From Streptomyces sp. P3 (GTDB taxonomy: Bacteria; Actinomycetota; Actinomycetes; Streptomycetales; Streptomycetaceae): a stretch of DNA of 64,000 nucleotides. Each line of letters opens with the position of its first letter. Position 1 is the first letter of the stretch. This document shows, in pieces, positions 33,138 to 43,128 of this stretch. Position numbers and translations under genes: made by a program. The stretch lies in assembly GCF_003032475.1 (NCBI RefSeq), contig NZ_CP028369.1, positions 7,130,001-7,194,000 of the forward strand. The letters run 5' to 3'. The notes under the pieces are model-generated. The model was not told the DNA's origin and searched no databases. It was given only the letters and a program-made list of their open reading frames with translations.

Positions 33138-33357
33138 GCGGGGACTCCCAGTCGACGGCTGAAGTGATGCAGTGCTGGCAGCGTACGGCGGCGGTCGCGG
33201 GCGGCCATATCCGCGACCAGTTCCCGGACGGCGGGGCGGCGGATGTCCTGGGCCGCGCAGCTTTCGGCGATGCGCAGCGCCTGGTACCCGTCGGCGAGGC
33301 GGCCCTGCTGGTTGTAGGCGCGGGCGGCCTCGACCCACAGGGCGGCGCGGCGCTCGT
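33134..33357 (-). pseudogene. 3' remnant of a TPR-type (XRE) regulator, cut by an IS256 remnant
   Basis: The frame reads ERRAALWVEAARAYNQQGRLADGYQALRIAESCAAQDIRRPAVRELVADMAARDR and ends LHHFSRRLGVPA with its stop overlapping the flavoprotein start. This is the tetratricopeptide-like end of a helix-turn-helix regulator. At 33357/33358 it joins transposase sequence directly. Confidence 0.75.
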
Positions 33358-33905
33358 GAGAACGTGTCCAAGTCTGAGGCTGTCGAGCCCCTGAAGGCTG
33401 TGTCGGCGAAGGCCGTGGACGACCAGCTGATCGACGAGCTGGTGGGCCGAGCCCAGGCCGAGGGCTTGCAGCTGGCCGGCGAGGGCGGACTTCTCCAGCA
33501 ACTGACCAAGCGGCTGTTGGAGTCGGCCCTGGAGGGCGAGATCACCGACCACCTCGGATATGACAAGCACGACCCGGCGGGCAAGGACGGCGGCAACTCC
33601 CGCAACGGCAAACGCTCCAAGACCGTGCTGACCGATGTCGGCCCGGCACGACGAACGCGATCGAGTCGGTGAACGCGCGGATCCGCCGGGCAGTCAAGGA
33701 CCGCGGACACTTCCCCAACGAGCAGGCTGCGTGGGGAAAAGCGGCTACATGGCAATCATGTCGCTCGATCCCACCGGCAAAGGTCAGGCCCGCTGGACCA
33801 TGCGCTGGAAGACCGCACTGAACGCCTTCGACATCACCTTCGATGGCCGCCTCTCAGCGGCCCCGTCAGTAACCCCAACTAGCCCAGTTGGACCACTCGT
33901 TTGAC
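33358..33905 (+). mobile_element. IS256-family element, truncated and internally deleted
   Basis: The plus strand begins inside the transposase N-terminus (ENVSKSEAVEPLKAVSAKAV, then LLQQLTKRLLESALEGEITDHLGYDKHDP). It breaks off after TVLTDVGP near 33645 and resumes in another frame with the family C-terminus (NAIESVNARIRRAVKDRGHFPNEQAA, then YMAIMSLDPTGKGQARWTMRWKTALNAFDITFDGRLSA). The catalytic middle is gone. The right end resembles a terminal repeat (GTTGGACCACTCGTTTGACA before 33908); the left end is lost. Not mobile on its own. Confidence 0.85.
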
Positions 33906-34079
33906 AGACCCCGAGGGAGCCCTCGTCCGAGCACAATGTGCCCGGATGCTCAAAGATGTCGGCTTCTGTGCCGCATAACGATCGGTCGGAGTTACATCCA
34001 GGATGTGTCAAGGGCCGGGAGTGAGCGTGCTCAGTGTTTCTGGGTGGGGGTGGTGTGAGGGGCGGGAGGATGAGTGGGT

Positions 34080-34300
34080 GCTGTCCCGGGTCCGAGGTCT
34101 GACTCATGATATTTCTGACCGAAGTGTCCCGCTGTCACAGTGTCGGCCGATGGTCGGGGATGGCGCGTTGTCGGTACCGGGCTGGCGGGGCGTGTCCCGA
34201 TAGGGGCCTGCCGATTGCCGTGGCGTCCTCACGATTCTGACCGTCCGACGCGGCCCGGTACCGGCAACGCGACACGTCATAGGACTGGGAAGGGATCGAG
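34080..34300 (+). ncRNA. Putative bridge RNA region of IS110 copy 1
   Basis: IS110-group elements encode a structured bridge RNA in the non-coding left end that pairs with donor and target DNA (established for IS621 and relatives). This 220-bp left part has no ORF and is partly conserved with copy 2: CACGATTCTGACCGTCCG, GGCCCGGTACCGGC and CGATAGGGGC. Exact ends and loops cannot be set by eye. Confidence 0.4.
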
Positions 34301-34301
34301 T

Positions 34302-35417
34302 ATGGCGAATTCGACCACGTCCAGTACGTTGCCTGCTCCGAAGTCCCGCCGTCGCCCTCCGGCGGGGGAGGTGGTGCTGGGAGTGGATACGCATCGTGAT
34401 GCGCATGTGGCTTCGGTGCTCTCCTTGACGGGGGCGGTGTTGGCCACCGGTGAGTTCCCGGCCAGCGCGGCTGGATACCGGGATCTGCTGAAATGGGTCA
34501 GGAAGTCGGGAGCCGTGAGGCGGGCCGGGGTGGAGGGGACCGGCTCCTACGGGGCATCCCTGACCCGCTATCTGCTGGCCCAGGGCATAGACGTGTTTGA
34601 CGTGAACTGGATGGACCGAGCGGATCGCCGTCGGCGCGGCAAATCGGATCCACTCGATGCCCAGAACGCGGCGCGAGCCGTATTGAGCGGACGTGCCTGT
34701 GCTCGGGCGAAAGCGGGCGACGGGCCGGCGCAGATCGCCAGGATGTACAGACTCACGAAGGCGTCGGCGGTCAAAGCGCGTACCCAGGCTATCAACCAGC
34801 TGAAGGCCGTTCTTGTTACTGCTGACCCTGCCTTACGGGAAGAGCTGGCCGGACTGGGAAATGCCGAACTCTTCCGTATCTGTGCGCGGTTCACGGACGT
34901 GGGCGGGCACGAGGAGGTCGGTGACGAGTCTGTGCTGCAGGCCACTCGGATCACGCTGGGTCTGCTGGCTCACCGGATCGGCCAGCTCTCCGAGCAGATC
35001 CGCGATGTGGAAGCTCGTCTGGCCCGTCTCGTCAAATGTCACGCCCCGCAGCTGCTCGACGTGGTGGGGGTCGGTCCGGACACGGCGGTCGCTTTGCTGA
35101 TCACGGTGGGGGACAACCCGGAACGCCTGGACAGTGAGGCGTCCTTCGCCGCCCTGTGCGGGGTCAGTCCTGTCGAGCGTTCCTCGGGACGCCGGCAGTT
35201 CCGTCGCCTCAATCGGGGTGGCGATCGTCAGGCAAATGCCGCGCTCCATCGCATCGTGTTCACCCGTCTGCGGGTTGATCCGCGCACTCAGGTCTACTAC
35301 GAGCGTCGGATCAAGGAGGGCAAGACCCGGCGTGAAATCGTCCGTTGCCTCAAACGCTATGCGGCCCGGGAGGTCTTCCACCTGGTCAAACAGCTGCAAC
35401 CAGCACCCCGCTCATAG
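34302..35417 (+). CDS. IS110-family transposase (DEDD type)
   Basis: 371 residues from ATG 34302. The N-terminal RuvC-like DEDD domain starts VVLGVDTHRDAHVASVLS and includes GVEGTGSYGASLTRYL and KSDPLDAQNAARAVLSG. The C-terminal Tnp2 domain, with the family serine region, is VVGVGPDTAVALLITVGDNPERLDSEASFAALCGVSPVERSSGR. It appears intact. It shares clear but far from identical sequence with the transposase at 41174, so the two came from separate insertions. Confidence 0.95.
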   Translation: MANSTTSSTLPAPKSRRRPPAGEVVLGVDTHRDAHVASVLSLTGAVLATGEFPASAAGYRDLLKWVRKSGAVRRAGVEGTGSYGASLTRYLLAQGIDVFDVNWMDRADRRRRGKSDPLDAQNAARAVLSGRACARAKAGDGPAQIARMYRLTKASAVKARTQAINQLKAVLVTADPALREELAGLGNAELFRICARFTDVGGHEEVGDESVLQATRITLGLLAHRIGQLSEQIRDVEARLARLVKCHAPQLLDVVGVGPDTAVALLITVGDNPERLDSEASFAALCGVSPVERSSGRRQFRRLNRGGDRQANAALHRIVFTRLRVDPRTQVYYERRIKEGKTRREIVRCLKRYAAREVFHLVKQLQPAPRS

Positions 35418-35491
35418 GGGCTGTCGTGACAGGTGAGGATTCCCGTCGGATTGCTCCGGCGGGGGTCCTGCGTAGACGGGGACCCGATACA

Positions 35492-35527
35492 ACGACGCCC
35501 CGCTGGCTTGCTGCGGCGGGGCGTCGT
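35492..35527. terminator. Hairpin terminator after IS110 copy 1
   Basis: A perfect 12-bp inverted repeat (35492-35503 with 35516-35527), 12-base loop, between the IS and the convergent restriction-modification gene. Confidence 0.7.
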
Positions 35528-35581
35528 CGTGCGAATATTCCGTTGATGTTGCGGGCGTCAGGCACTCAGGCCGGACGGGTG

Positions 35582-38500
35582 TCAGTCCGAGAAGTCGAGG
35601 CTCTCCTGACCAGGGCCGGGGGCGCGTCGAGACTTCCGCGGCGGTTTCGGTTCCTTGGTTGCGTAGGCAGGTACGGGCAGGATGCCCTCGCCCCCTAGGT
35701 CGTCGGTGCTGATGAGCGGGCCGCTGCTCACGGCGTCCAGCAGCCGGGCCTGTCGGGGTTCGAGGGCTACGAGGAGCCCGAGCGCGTTGATGAGGTCAAT
35801 AAGGTCAACGGTCCACCGAGCAGGCCAGGTCGGGGGAAGGATGTCGTTCAACGGGGTCTGTCGTTCCACGTCTGGCTTGCGCTTGCGGAAGCTGAACCAC
35901 TTGCGGATCACCTGCACCCCGCCGATCCGATAGTCCCAGACTTCCGGCGCCACCGGACGTATGCAGCCCTTGCCCACCGTGAGGGTTCGCGTGGACGCGT
36001 CGTAGGAGATGTCCTCAGGTAACCCGTCGTGCTCTCCGATCACGACGACGCATTCCGGTTGTTCCTCCGGGGGAAGCCTGGGGGACGAGCCAGGTGAACT
36101 GTCGTGGTGGGAGGCGAAGCGCTGGCCGTACGTGTGGATCCACACCGTGCGCCTGCCCACTTCCACGAGCTCCGCCCATAGGGCCGGGTCGCGTGTTATG
36201 GGGATACGGGCACCGCGCTCGGCGAGGTTCGCGGCGAAGCGGCGGGTGTAGCCGCTGTGGCCGGCTGTTCCCGCGATGTACGCGAAGAGGTCCTCGGCGG
36301 TGACCGTCACGCCGTGCGTCTTGGTGAGCAGCCGCAGCAGGCCAGGGGTGACATTTGGTTCAGCCTGGTGGGGGTGGCGGTAAAGAGGGGCGACGCGGCC
36401 GCCTTCGGTGCCTTTGAAGTGATGAATGTCGGGCAGGAGGGCGGTGAAACTCACCGCTGGCCCCGGACGGCCTGATTCCGTGTGGAGTTCGGACAGGTAG
36501 ATCTGACGCTGGTCGTTGTGGGCGAACCACAAGGCCGGCCGCGGTCGGTCGATCACTCTACGGTCCGCGATGATGTACTGCCGGTCGAACGTCATCCGTC
36601 CGTACTTGACGATGACCGGAACCCTCTCTTTCTCTGCGGCAAGACTGCCCGTCTCCTGCTGGCCGGGCAGTGGTGGTTCCAGCTTGTCCGGGCGGCGGTC
36701 TCCGGTGCTCTTCATCAGCTCCGCTTTGGCGTCTGCCGGAGCCTGGACGAGCCTGTGCCAGCGCCTCTCCAGAACGTCCCGGCTGGGTGAGACGGGCCAG
36801 TTGCGGTTGTTCTTGTTGCCGGAGCTCGTCCAGGGCAGCAGGGCGTTCACCGGTGGCATTGCCGACCACTCGGAGTCGGACGTGACGTGAAAGGGCGCGG
36901 TCCACTGTGTGGGGCAGAGCTGCCAGGAGGTCCCTTCGCGATGGCCGTCGAGGCCAAGCCCTTCCAGCCAGTCGAACTTCTCCTCGCGTGTGCCCGCGGG
37001 GACGTCGAGTCGCCAGACCCGTGCCGGTGTATCCGCATCCGGGGCGCCATGGCGGACGAAGACGGCGATGCAGATCTCCCGCTTGACATCCTGGAAGACA
37101 CGGGTGCGCGTGTCGGAGTAGGCGCCCTCGGGGGAGAGACCGATGACCCAGCCCTCGTCGGCGACCTCGCGCAGGTAGTGGCGCATGCCGGCCGAGCCCT
37201 CGCTGTCCAGGTATCCGGAGTTGGTGATGAGGGCAACGATCCCGCTGGGGGCCTTCGGCGCTCCCGAGGCGGTCAACTGGTCGAAGACCTTCCAGGTGGA
37301 CCACGCCCAGAAGTAGACGTAGAGGTTGTCGAGGGCGTATCCGATGCGTCCGTTGTCCTCTGGGTGGAAGCGGGCGAGGATCGGGCCCTGGCCGTTCGGG
37401 TTGCCCTCTGTGACCCAGCGTCCGACGCCCGACTGTCTCGCACCCCGCAGGTAGGGCGGATTGCCGATGACCACCATGACCTTCTCGTCCGCCTTGATCT
37501 TGTTCGCCATTCGGCGGTGGCGGGCGATCGCCTCGTACATGAAGCCCAGGTGGTGCTCGACGGCGGGATCGTCGAGTGTGTCGGCCACCAGAAGCCTCGG
37601 CGGGCGGCGCGTGATGTCGGCGTCGTGGGACCGGAAGGCGTGGTGCACACGGAGTTCGGCGACGGCGTACGGCCCGGTCTGTTTCTCCAGCCCGACCAGT
37701 CGGCCCGAGAGCTCCCGGAGAAGCCCGGACTTGAGCGTGCTGCCGTACTTCAGTGACAGGGACTTGGCGACGTGGTCGATGATGTTGATGAGGAAGGTCC
37801 CGGTGCCCATGGCCGGATCGACGACGGTGACGTCCTCGCTTCCGTAGCCGTCCTCCTGGCCGAGCCGGTCACGCAGCACCTCGTCGGTGAAGCCGACCAT
37901 GAAGCGGACGACCTCGCCAGCCGTGTAGTAAGTACCCGTCCGCCGTCGCAGTTCCGGGTCGTAGGCGCCCAGAAAGCCCTCGTACAGGTGGAGGTAGGCG
38001 TCTCCGGTCTCGTCCTTGAACATCTCGGGGTCGACGGCCGATAAGACGTCGATCAGCGGGTCGATGATGCCCCGCAGATCGTCGAGGGCGTCGTCCGTCA
38101 GCACCGCCAGCGCCTTGCCCATCAAGGAATGCCGCTTGCCCAGTCGGATCGCGACCTCGGGAAGCGTGAGCCTGCCCAGATCAATGTGCTCAAGGCGAGC
38201 CAGCAGCATGGCAAAAGTCAGCGTCTGACTGTATTGGTCCGCGAACTCCTCCGGGCGAGCATCGGGAAAGAGCAGGTCCTTCCAGTTGTCGGCCAGGATC
38301 GAGAACGCAGCGTCAGCCTCCCCGTGCTCCTCGCGGGTGAGACGCTCGGTGACCTCGTCACGCAGCAGGGCGCAGATTCCCGCGATGCGCTTGACCAGTT
38401 CGTTGATGCTGTCGTGGACGATGGGCGCTGGCAGGAAGAAGTGCGTGAGGGCACGCTCGAACCCGGTGTCCGCGACGACGAGTTGCCGACTACCGGAATC

Positions 38501-38946
38501 AAGGTCTCCGACCAGGATTCCGGTCGGGCCGACCTGTACGCCGCCCACTGGTATCCGTCGGTGTACAGCACATTGTGGAGTGCCTTGATCTTCTCCCACT
38601 GCTTGCGGTCGTGGCTCTTCACCGACCACTTCTCCGGATCGGCCCCCGAGCCCGGCTGCTTCAGCTCGACGTGCCCTATGGTCCTGCCGCCGCAGGCGAT
38701 GGCGAAGTCGGGCCGGATCCCGAGTTCCTTGATGCGACTCTGACCGTGGACGATGAGCTTGAGGCGTTGCCGCGAGGCCATGCCGCGCAGCAGATGCTCC
38801 ACCGGCGCGGTCAGGCTGTCCTCCTTACTGCTGACCGCCCCTGCGGGACCTTGCAGCTTGGCCCTGACCTCCTCGCCGAACTTTGCAACGAGGTCCGCTA
38901 CCGATCCGGTCGTGCCCTTTCCCGCCCAGACGTCCCCTCTTGCCAT
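35582..38946 (-). pseudogene. Single-chain restriction-modification enzyme (type IIG/ISP-like), one frameshift
   Basis: Two overlapping frames make one 1121-residue protein if a single base is added near 38515 (joining [11 protein letters not shown] to [14 protein letters not shown]). Order: N-terminal PD-(D/E)xK nuclease (Asp80; Glu94-x-Lys96 in [10 protein letters not shown] and GHVELKQPG); a helical linker; an N6-adenine methyltransferase domain (motif [16 protein letters not shown], motif [13 protein letters not shown]); then a C-terminal target-recognition region. No helicase domain is present, unlike full type ISP enzymes. ATG 38946 follows a G-rich site. Either inactivated or a sequence error. 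Confidence 0.85.
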
Positions 38947-39409
38947 CGGCCCCCCAAGGTTGCACCCACGCCGACGATCAGACCCATACAGAATGCCCAT
39001 GACATCTCAAGCAGCAAACACCAGCGGATGTAGGTTGATTGGTGACATGCCGCCAAAGCCCCGTGTACGGAGGTGGGTTGGATCGTCAGCTGGGAGTGCC
39101 TCCCGGGCGTGCGTCAACGTGCGGAGCGCAATCAGTTGACGGTACGGCGATCTTGCAGGAACGCTGGGGCGATCGCGGGGGCAGCGTGCGTGCGTCAAAC
39201 GAAGCCATCATGGCTGCGGGGCTCCTGGTATGTCCCCGCTGCTGCGCTCGGAGATCGACCACGTCGCCACCCGCGAGCTGGGCCGTGCAGCGGTGCTCAG
39301 CGCGGTCGACGACATCCGACATTGGGTGCGACGAGGCCGTGCCGTTCTGTCTGAGATCACGGATGATCATCTGAGTGCCACCCAGTCGGTGCGCGCCCGC
39401 AATCGCGGC
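38947..39409. other. Non-coding region between the RM gene and its upstream neighbour
   Basis: About 460 bp on which I see no supported gene on either strand. It should carry the promoter of the RM gene. Frames crossing it are low-complexity shadows. Confidence 0.4.
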
Positions 39410-40816
39410 TCAGGGGCCGTAGGGGCTCCAGTGCCCGAGGAAGGACCTGAGGTCGTCGGCTCGTGGTTCGGGGATGTCGGGCAGTCGGGGCGGTGTGTTC
39501 AATGGGTCGAGGCGCTCGACGGTGGATGCGGCCCAGCTGATCCATGCTTCGGCTTCGGTTCTGGTCTGCCCCGGTGGCATGGCCTCGACTCGCGTGCGTA
39601 CCGCGCTCACGTACTCCGTAAGTCCGGTGGCGTGGCGCCATGCCGCTTCCTGCGCTTCAAAGTGTCTGAAGCGGTACGCCTCGGCGTACCGGATGCGGGC
39701 GTCTTCCATGGCGGCTTCCCAGCGGATGCGCTTCTGGCGTGCGGCTTCGATCTCGTCGAGACGTCTGCGTTCGGCGGCTTCGCCGCGGAGGGTGACCTCC
39801 TGTGCGATCTCGGCGAGCTGCTCTTCGAGGGCGCGGCCGGGGGCGTCGGCCCATTCGCTCGCCCGGTGTGGCTGGCCGCCGCTGAGGACAAAGCGAAGGC
39901 GTTCGGATGGGGTGTAGTCGAAGCGGGGGATCCTGACCCAGGAGTGCTTCTTGGCGTCGGCGAGTTCCTTCTCGGTGGCAACGTGCTCGGTCCGGTCCTG
40001 CTCCTGGAGGACGAGAAACCCAACGGGCTGGCCCTGTGCCGTGATGGTGAAGTGAGGATGTGCCCTGCGGCGGCGATGAGACGGGGGCGCGAAGCCGGTG
40101 GCTCCCGCCGAACAGGAGTGTCCTTCGGCCTCGGCGGCGGTGATCAGAGCCTGGATGAGCCAGAGAGCACGTCCTTGGACGGGCTTGGTCAGGCCGAGCG
40201 GCTGGCGTTCGTTCTGCATGGCCCGGATAACGGTGTGCGGCCGAGTGAGTCGGGCGGGCACGGGGACGGGGTCGAGGAGGGCAAGGCGCCAGGCGGGGAT
40301 GTCGACGAGTTTGATCTCATACCCGCCGCTGCACCAACCCCCGTACAGCTCCTTCATCTCCGGAATCCTTCCGGATCTGCGTGCGGCGGCGACGCGGGAC
40401 GGCCACTTCTCCAAGTCGGGACCGCTGCCGCTCTTGACGATTCGGCCGCCGGCCTCCCCGAGCTCCTGTAACAGCTGCTCCGTGAGCGTCACACGAGGCT
40501 GTGAGGGAGGGTCTGGCTTCCGCCCGGCGGCCGGAGTTGCCTGTGCTCGGGTGACCTGGGGTCGTGGGGCGGCGGCCTGAGTCTTCCGCGAGCGTGATCC
40601 GCGGGGAGGGTATGTGCCGTGTGCCAGGTAGTGCTGGCCGGCGCTCGTCAGGGCGACGCTCCACTGCCCGGCCTTCCGGGAGACCGTCACCAGACCCCGG
40701 TTGTGCAGTGCCTGACAGGTGGTCTTGTAGGAGCTCGTCTCCCATACGCCGGCAGGACACCCGGCCCCCACCCACTGCAACACCGAGAGCTGCCGCTCAT
40801 TGACCCACCGTTCCAA
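39410..40816 (-). CDS. Hypothetical protein with winged-helix-like N-terminus and coiled coil
   Basis: 468 residues if it starts at TTG 40816 (GGGGGA just upstream); the frame stays open to 40930. Not recognised. Residues 1-80 look like a winged helix (LERWVNERQLSVLQWV, YKTTCQALHNRGLVTVSRKAGQWSVALTSAGQHYL). The middle has a basic, Pro-rich stretch and ALITAAEAEGHSC. Residues 320-420 form a charged coiled coil (ALEEQLAEIAQEVTLRGEAAERRRLDEIEAARQ). Its place next to an RM gene and an IS suggests an island gene, but function is open. Confidence 0.7.
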   Translation of the reverse strand: MERWVNERQLSVLQWVGAGCPAGVWETSSYKTTCQALHNRGLVTVSRKAGQWSVALTSAGQHYLAHGTYPPRGSRSRKTQAAAPRPQVTRAQATPAAGRKPDPPSQPRVTLTEQLLQELGEAGGRIVKSGSGPDLEKWPSRVAAARRSGRIPEMKELYGGWCSGGYEIKLVDIPAWRLALLDPVPVPARLTRPHTVIRAMQNERQPLGLTKPVQGRALWLIQALITAAEAEGHSCSAGATGFAPPSHRRRRAHPHFTITAQGQPVGFLVLQEQDRTEHVATEKELADAKKHSWVRIPRFDYTPSERLRFVLSGGQPHRASEWADAPGRALEEQLAEIAQEVTLRGEAAERRRLDEIEAARQKRIRWEAAMEDARIRYAEAYRFRHFEAQEAAWRHATGLTEYVSAVRTRVEAMPPGQTRTEAEAWISWAASTVERLDPLNTPPRLPDIPEPRADDLRSFLGHWSPYGP

Positions 40817-40959
40817 TGGTCCCCCTTCGACTCGAAGTGACGTACGACGGCGGCATGATGTCAGTTCCGTTGGCAGGCGACCGGTGCTTCGACTCGATTC
40901 GTCCGAACGAGCGAGCTGACGTGGCTGCAAGCCGGATAGACGGAGAACGGTAGGTGGGT

Positions 40960-41173
40960 GCTGTCCTGCGGCGGGGTCTGACTCCTGAGATGCCTGACCA
41001 GAGTGTCCTGCTCACACTGTGTCGACCACCGGCCGGGGGCGGTGCGTTGCTGGTCTCGGGCTGACCGGGCGTGTCTCGATAGGGGCTTGCCGGAAAGGCG
41101 TCATCACGATTCTGACCGTCCGCACGGCCCGGTACCGGCTAGCGATAAGCCGTCAGCCTGAAAGGGAACGAGC
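40960..41173 (+). ncRNA. Putative bridge RNA region of IS110 copy 2
   Basis: Non-coding left part with blocks shared with copy 1 (TCACGATTCTGACCGTCCG, GGCCCGGTACCGGC, CGATAGGGGC). Between these blocks the two copies diverge, as would be expected of the guide loops of a bridge RNA. Ends are approximate. Confidence 0.4.
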
Positions 41174-42274
41174 GTGATCGGCACACCCTCCGCTTCGCGT
41201 TCTCGTCGCCGCCGGTCGGCGAGGGAGGTGGTCCTGGGAGTGGACACGCACCGGGATGCCCATGTGGCCGCCGTGCTCTCCCTGGTGGGGGAAGTGATCG
41301 GCACCGAGGAGTTCCCGGCCAGTGCGGCTGGATACCGGGACCTGCTGGGGTGGGCCAGGGCGTCGGGTACGGTGCGGCGGGCCGGAGTGGAAGGAACCGG
41401 TTCCTTCGGGGCGGCCCTGTCCCGCTACCTGCTGGCCCAGGGCGTGGACGTTTTCGATGTGAACCGGTTCGACCGGGCCGACCGCCGCCGGCGCGGCAAG
41501 TCCGACCCGCTCGATGCCGAGAACGCGGCCCGGGAGGTGCTGAGCGGACGGGCACGCGCTCAGGCCAAGACGGGCGACGGGCCGGTGGAGATCGCCCGGA
41601 TGTACAAGCTGGCCAAGGACTCGGCGGTCAAGGCCCGCACACAGGCGATCAACCAGCTCAAGGCTGTCCTCATCCGTGCTGATCCGCAGCTGAGGGAGGA
41701 ACTTGCCGGGCTGGGCAACGCAGACCTCTTCCGCACCTGCGCAGGGCTCGTCGACGACAGCCTGAACCACGAGGCCGACGAAGGGGCGGTGCTCCACGCC
41801 ACCCACGTCACCCTGGCTCTCCTGGCCCGGCGCATCAGACAGCTCAGCGAAGAGATCCAGGACCTGGGAGGCCGCCTGACTCGGTTGGTGGAACGCCACG
41901 CTCCGCAGCTGCTCGAGGTAGTGGGCATCGGCCCGGACACAGCCGTCACTTTGCTGATCACGATCGGAGACAACCCGGAACGCCTGGGCAGTGAGGCGTC
42001 GTTCGCGGCGCTGTGCGGGGTCAGCCCCGTCGAGCGTTCCTCGGGCAGTCGGCAGTACCGTCGCCTCAACCGGGGCGGCGACCGGCAAGCGAACGCGGCC
42101 CTGCACCGGATCGTGCAGACCCGCCTCCGCGTCGACCCGCGCACCCAGGACTACTACGAGCGTCGCAGCAAGGAGGGCAAGACCCGGCGCGAGATAGTCC
42201 GAAGCCTCAAGCGCTACGCGGCCCGGGAGGTCTTCCACCTGGTCAGACCAGTGCAGTCGTCACCTCCGTTATAG
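41174..42274 (+). CDS. IS110-family transposase (DEDD type)
   Basis: 366 residues from GTG 41174 (AAAGGGA upstream). Same domain order as the copy at 34302: VVLGVDTHRDAHVAAVLS, GVEGTGSFGAALSRYL, KSDPLDAENAAREVLSG, and the Tnp2 part GIGPDTAVTLLITIGDNPERLGSEASFAALCGVSPVERSSGS. Appears intact. Confidence 0.95.
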   Translation: MIGTPSASRSRRRRSAREVVLGVDTHRDAHVAAVLSLVGEVIGTEEFPASAAGYRDLLGWARASGTVRRAGVEGTGSFGAALSRYLLAQGVDVFDVNRFDRADRRRRGKSDPLDAENAAREVLSGRARAQAKTGDGPVEIARMYKLAKDSAVKARTQAINQLKAVLIRADPQLREELAGLGNADLFRTCAGLVDDSLNHEADEGAVLHATHVTLALLARRIRQLSEEIQDLGGRLTRLVERHAPQLLEVVGIGPDTAVTLLITIGDNPERLGSEASFAALCGVSPVERSSGSRQYRRLNRGGDRQANAALHRIVQTRLRVDPRTQDYYERRSKEGKTRREIVRSLKRYAAREVFHLVRPVQSSPPL

Positions 42275-42300
42275 GGGCAGTGTGAGAGTGGTGTGCGACG

Positions 42301-42334
42301 AGAAGCCCCGCGGGTGCGGCCCGGCGGGGCTTCT
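42301..42334. terminator. Hairpin terminator after IS110 copy 2
   Basis: A perfect 11-bp inverted repeat (42301-42311 with 42324-42334), 12-base loop. A partial copy of the right arm recurs at about 42830, as part of the duplicated block described in the excisionase entries. Confidence 0.65.
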
Positions 42335-42347
42335 GAGTAGGTGGGTT

Positions 42348-42530
42348 TCAGTGTCTGCTGTGGCCACCGTTGCACTCGGGTTCTCCTCTCTCAAGCACCC
42401 GAAGCAAGAGCGCGGTTACGACAGGAGTCTTACGGCCAACGCGCAGCATCCGACCCCGGGAACTCTTCGCGACCCACCAGGTCGTAGCCTTCACTCCTGC
42501 AAAGCCGAACGCCTTTGGAGGCGTCTGCGG
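42348..42530 (-). pseudogene. Degenerate excisionase-like HTH gene (first copy of a duplication)
   Basis: The C-terminal tail PVVTALLLRVLERGEPECNGGHSRH parallels RVVTASLLRVLESGEPEYNGAH of the copy at 42853, and the DNA upstream lines up with it (ACCAGGTCGTAGCC; CGCC-TGGAGGCGTC), but frames must be changed to recover a helix-turn-helix (KAFGFAGVK). It is a broken paralogue. Confidence 0.6.
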
Positions 42531-42852
42531 CACTGCCAGTGCTCTCCGATGTTGCGTGGACCGCGTGCGGCGACTACCACGGCGTTGCCGGAGACGACGG
42601 TCGCAGGCCGTCACGCGTCACCGCCGAGGACTTTGCCCGCTTCATCTCACGGCCGCATCGCTCCGCTGGCCTGGAAGCGGGTGGCATCCCTGCATGTCGC
42701 CCGCTGCCGAACGCTGCCCGCTCGCGGGCCATGTTGCGCCTGCCTCTGGGCCCTCGGTTCTTCCGGATCTCGAAGTCCATTGCATCCCCTGAACTGGGGT
42801 GTTGCGACGACCACTAGAACTCAGGGCTCGGCGGGGCTTTTGTGCACAGAGG

Positions 42853-43128
42853 CTATGACGGAGTGCAGCGGCTGGCGTGGGCACCGTTGTACTCCGGCTC
42901 TCCGCTTTCGAGCACGCGGAGCAAGGACGCGGTGACGACACGCGTGCTACGTCCGATGCGTAGCACGCGGCACGGGAACTCCCCGCGACGCACCAGGTCG
43001 TAGCCCTTCGCCCGAGAGAACCCCAACGCCCTGGAGGCGTCTTCCATGCTCCCCGTTCCGTCCCAGGTGGCGCGGATGTGTGTAGGGCTGTAACGGGTGC
43101 TTTGCACCTCGTTGGTCTGTCCGTGCAA
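42853..43128 (-). CDS. Excisionase-like helix-turn-helix protein
   Basis: 91 residues from TTG 43128 (GGAGA upstream); the start is uncertain. The core, SMEDASRALGFSRAKGYDLVRRGEFPCRVLRIGRSTRVVTASLLRVLES, is the short winged helix of the excisionase/AlpA type used by integrative elements. No integrase gene was found nearby, so it may be a stranded part of a lost element. Confidence 0.75.
   Translation of the reverse strand: MHGQTNEVQSTRYSPTHIRATWDGTGSMEDASRALGFSRAKGYDLVRRGEFPCRVLRIGRSTRVVTASLLRVLESGEPEYNGAHASRCTPS

Larger units (their letters stand above)
34074..35426 (+). mobile_element. IS110-family insertion sequence, copy 1
   Basis: Limits are set by comparison with the second copy: both start with GTGGGTGCTGTCC (34074 and 40954) and end just after an ATAGGGGC tag that overlaps the transposase stop. 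About 1.35 kb, with a 228-bp non-coding left part, then one transposase gene. No long terminal inverted repeats, as expected for the family. Confidence 0.8.
40954..42283 (+). mobile_element. IS110-family insertion sequence, copy 2
   Basis: About 1.33 kb, same layout as copy 1: GTGGGTGCTGTCC at the left, 220-bp non-coding leader, transposase, and an ATAGGGGC tag at the right end overlapping the stop. The two copies differ throughout, so they are related but distinct elements. Confidence 0.8.

Noticed and set aside
42530..42850. A plus-strand gene between the two excisionase-like copies
   Set aside because: A frame reading TACGDYHGVAGDDGRRPSRVTAEDF looked protein-like, but has no start site, and no family was recognised.
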